Assembly: GCA_913056185.1 (NCBI GenBank)
Contig: CAJXLV010000015.1
Coordinates: forward strand, 1-64,000
From: an uncultured Bacteroidota bacterium
GTDB taxonomy: Bacteria; Bacteroidota; Rhodothermia; Rhodothermales; Salinibacteraceae
DNA: 64,000 nt
Direction of reading: 5' to 3'
Shown here: one piece after another, positions 62,591 to 64,000 of the stretch
How positions within the stretch are numbered: position 1 is the first letter of the stretch
How the letters are laid out: each line of letters begins with the position of its first letter
Made by a program: the position numbers and the translations under genes
The notes under the pieces: model-generated
Seen by the model: the letters and a program-made list of their open reading frames with translations, nothing else
Databases searched by the model: none
Told to the model about the DNA's origin: nothing

Positions 62591-62620
62591 CCAACCATCC
62601 GCATGCCAACTACCCGCATG
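62591..62620. repeat. 15-bp tandem duplication
   Basis: CCAACCATCCGCATG is followed directly by CCAACTACCCGCATG, with a degenerate third copy just before (CACCCGCACA at 62581). It is in the same spacer as the 14-bp repeat; the rest of 62324-62784 shows no gene or RNA. Minus-strand reading gives short MRVVG-like repeats without a plausible gene. Confidence 0.8.
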
Positions 62621-62784
62621 CCGAGGGTGTTCGCGCATGCGCCCCCCATCGCGGATGTGTAATCCGCCGAGGGATTGATCGCTGCTGGGGCAAAGACTCC
62701 CTCAACTCGTCTCGTTGAAGCGTGAGAGGGCGGGCAAACCGCCCTGCGCGACATGACGATGCGCACCGTTGCTTTGCCGACTAC

Positions 62785-63465
62785 TTAAAGCGCAGCTGTC
62801 TCGCCCGCCCCGAAGACGCGCGTGCTGTAGCCAGCGTCCGCAAACGCATCCTCAAACGCATCCAGATCCGTCTCGAGCGGCGGGAAGGTATCGTAGTGCA
62901 GCGGCACCACGAGGTCGGGGTCGATCATCTCGGCCGTATGGAGCGCGCCGTAGATGCCCATCGTAAACACGTCGCCAATGGGCGCAAGCATCACGTCCAC
63001 TTCCCAGAGGTCGCTGATCCACTTCATCTCTGCGAAGGGGGCGGTGTCGCCGGTGTTGTAAATGACCGTGTCGTCTACCTGGAGTACAAAGCCACCGGCC
63101 ATGCCTCCGTACGAGCCGTCCGGAAAGGAGGAGCTGTGGCGCGCATGCGTCGCCTCCACGTAGCCCCACTCAAAGTCCTGGCTTCCTCCTTCATTCAGTG
63201 GCTGGATCGCATCGTGACCGAATTCCTGCTGCACATGCTGAGTGATCTCGAAGTTGCTGATCACAAGCGGACTGCTGTGTGCCAGAACCGCCTCCGTGTC
63301 CGAAAAGTGATCAAAGTGGGCGTGGGTAATCAACAGTACGTCTGGGTCCAGCGTAGCCGGGTCGGTTTCGGTATGTGGGTTCTCCGCGAAGAAAGGATCG
63401 AAGAGAAGCGTGGTGTCTCCGGTCCGGAGCTGAAAGGTGGAATGCCCGAAGTAGGTGAGGTCCAT
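62785..63465 (-). CDS. UPF0173 metal-dependent hydrolase (metallo-beta-lactamase fold)
   Basis: A 226-aa protein of the UPF0173/YtkL group (RNase Z-like beta-lactamase fold, activity not settled). It starts MDLTYFGHSTFQLRTGDTTL and LFDPFFAENPHT, then the metal motif HAHFDH (48-53), DFEWGYVEATHARHSSSF, ADGFVL-like strands (MAGGFVLQVDDTVIYNTGDT with the bridging Asp), LAPIGDVFTMG and VPLHYDTFPPL. The length is typical. The ATG at 63465 is at the conserved start; codons upstream enter the transposon remnant. It is divergent from nothing visible: the right 535 bp hold only remnant sequence. Confidence 0.92.
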   Translation of the reverse strand: MDLTYFGHSTFQLRTGDTTLLFDPFFAENPHTETDPATLDPDVLLITHAHFDHFSDTEAVLAHSSPLVISNFEITQHVQQEFGHDAIQPLNEGGSQDFEWGYVEATHARHSSSFPDGSYGGMAGGFVLQVDDTVIYNTGDTAPFAEMKWISDLWEVDVMLAPIGDVFTMGIYGALHTAEMIDPDLVVPLHYDTFPPLETDLDAFEDAFADAGYSTRVFGAGETAAL

Positions 63466-63578
63466 AAGGAGGAAGAGAAGCGTGGTGAGGTCAGCAAAGG
63501 CGAAAGGATGTTTGCAGTAGAACGGATCTTGGCACCTGCCCTGTTTCACGCCGGGGGAAGAGGCGGCGGGCGATATAA

Positions 63579-64000
63579 TATTGAGTGAGCGCGAGAGCCG
63601 TAAAACTCCCGGATTCACGGAGCGGTTGCTCCTTGGGCGATATGAACTTGTCGGTTCGGGGACTCTCTTGCCAGCCCCAACGAAACAGCGTGCCACGTTG
63701 ACGATGTCGCTCAACGTCACGCCGATACCCAGGGGGGACACAGGTTTCGAGTAACAGTTTTCGGGCATCTGTACCGTCGGGCTGACGGGAGCGTCCGTGC
63801 GCAGACATTTCTGCGCAGGTCAATGCCTACGGAGGGCACGGAAGACGTCGGTCCGCCTCTGCTCAGAGCGGCAGCTCCAGAGCACGCGAATGATCGAAGC
63901 CGGTCCTGTGAAACCGGACGTCTTTTCCGTGAGGAAGAATCCGTGAGGAAAACTCCCCCGCGCTTTGCCCCGGAGGGGTCCTCTTCGTGCAGCCGGGGGA
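63579..64000 (+). mobile_element. Degenerate IS200/IS605-type element reaching the window edge
   Basis: The left-end motif TATTGAGTGAGCGCGAGAG begins at 63579. GAACTTGTCGGTTC follows at 63644-63657, then GACTC (63661-63665), matching the copies at 40.97 and 59.5 kb. The following 300 bp have no intact frame; the stretch 63800-63960 can be read as the tail of a basic protein but cannot be identified. CCGTGAGGAA is duplicated near 63928 and 63941. The last bases, CAGCCGGGGGA, equal the start of the right-end motif seen at 41.34 and 51.9 kb, so the right end probably lies just outside the window. Confidence 0.7.

Noticed and set aside
62464-62766. Possible 100-residue minus-strand protein with MRVVG/MRMVG repeats
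   Set aside because: The repeats come from the 15-bp tandem duplication; the rest has no coding character.
1-64000. CRISPR arrays, tRNA or rRNA genes, prophage or toxin-antitoxin loci
   Set aside because: I looked for regular repeat-spacer structure, cloverleaf sequences, rRNA signatures and small paired genes, and saw none that could be supported.

Overview
This is a 64-kb, GC-rich chromosomal segment of a member of the Bacteroidota, most likely the Rhodothermia (a Salinibacter-like halophile). Four things point there. The primary sigma factor is short (279 aa) and lacks region 1.1. OmpP1/FadL, GlmU-like sugar nucleotidyltransferase and choice-of-anchor B proteins are present. Start sites mostly lack a clear Shine-Dalgarno sequence. 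Many proteins are strongly acidic (PspA, L31, RpoN, the coiled-coil proteins). No rRNA, tRNA, CRISPR array, prophage or complete transposon is visible. Placement below phylum level is inference.

Layout: (1) 1-5.9 kb: end of a ferredoxin gene, ruvB, rpoN, a small envelope protein and a class V aminotransferase. (2) 6-12.3 kb: a divergent EF-G paralogue, DUF411 and DUF1684 proteins, a TPP riboswitch in front of a short-chain dehydrogenase, tsaB and accD. (3) 12.4-18.4 kb: three consecutive exported beta-propeller proteins and a small repeat-bearing acidic protein. (4) 18.7-25.2 kb: uvrB, rpmE, pyrimidine-nucleoside phosphorylase, then a PspA / coiled-coil / membrane-coiled-coil triad. (5) 25.2-35.4 kb: a hypothetical protein, moaC, an amidohydrolase, gltB and gltD (separated by about 400 bp) and dtd. 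(6) 35.7-40.9 kb: two lipoproteins that share a CBM9/DOMON-like module, Hsp20, pheA and ftsX. (7) 40.9-46.2 kb: a decayed IS200/IS605 element, a DUF4097 lipoprotein, a FadL-type porin with a co-directional SGNH lipoprotein, and a DUF2071 protein. (8) 46.4-54.5 kb: rpoD, a GH3-family protein, folP-cdaA-pcm, a hypothetical protein and an S41 protease. (9) 54.6-64 kb: a large FAD/Fe-S oxidoreductase, a beta-CASP metallo-beta-lactamase protein, a GlmU-like protein, a coupled phosphoesterase/membrane-protein pair and a UPF0173 hydrolase.

The most unusual recurrent structure is a dispersed family of IS200/IS605-like end sequences. A left-end motif TATTG(A/G)GTAGAGCGCGAG, usually followed by a GAACC-tgtc-GGTTC hairpin and GACTC, occurs near 40.94, 41.26, 51.85, 59.39 and 63.58 kb. 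A right-end hairpin finishing GCCGGGGG..GTCAA occurs near 41.34 and 51.9 kb, and starts again at the very end of the window. Two copies have the left and right ends almost abutting (about 60-85 bp), like the PATE/MITE derivatives of IS605 elements. One copy carries a frameshifted, truncated tnpB, and one supplies the stop codon of pcm.

Other points of interest are an AccD with its zinc-ribbon cysteines replaced, the lone riboswitch-SDR unit, and a shared KTIG tail motif that links PspA with its uncharacterised neighbour. Most genes are ordinary housekeeping genes; functional assignments rest on motifs and recalled family features, not on database searches.
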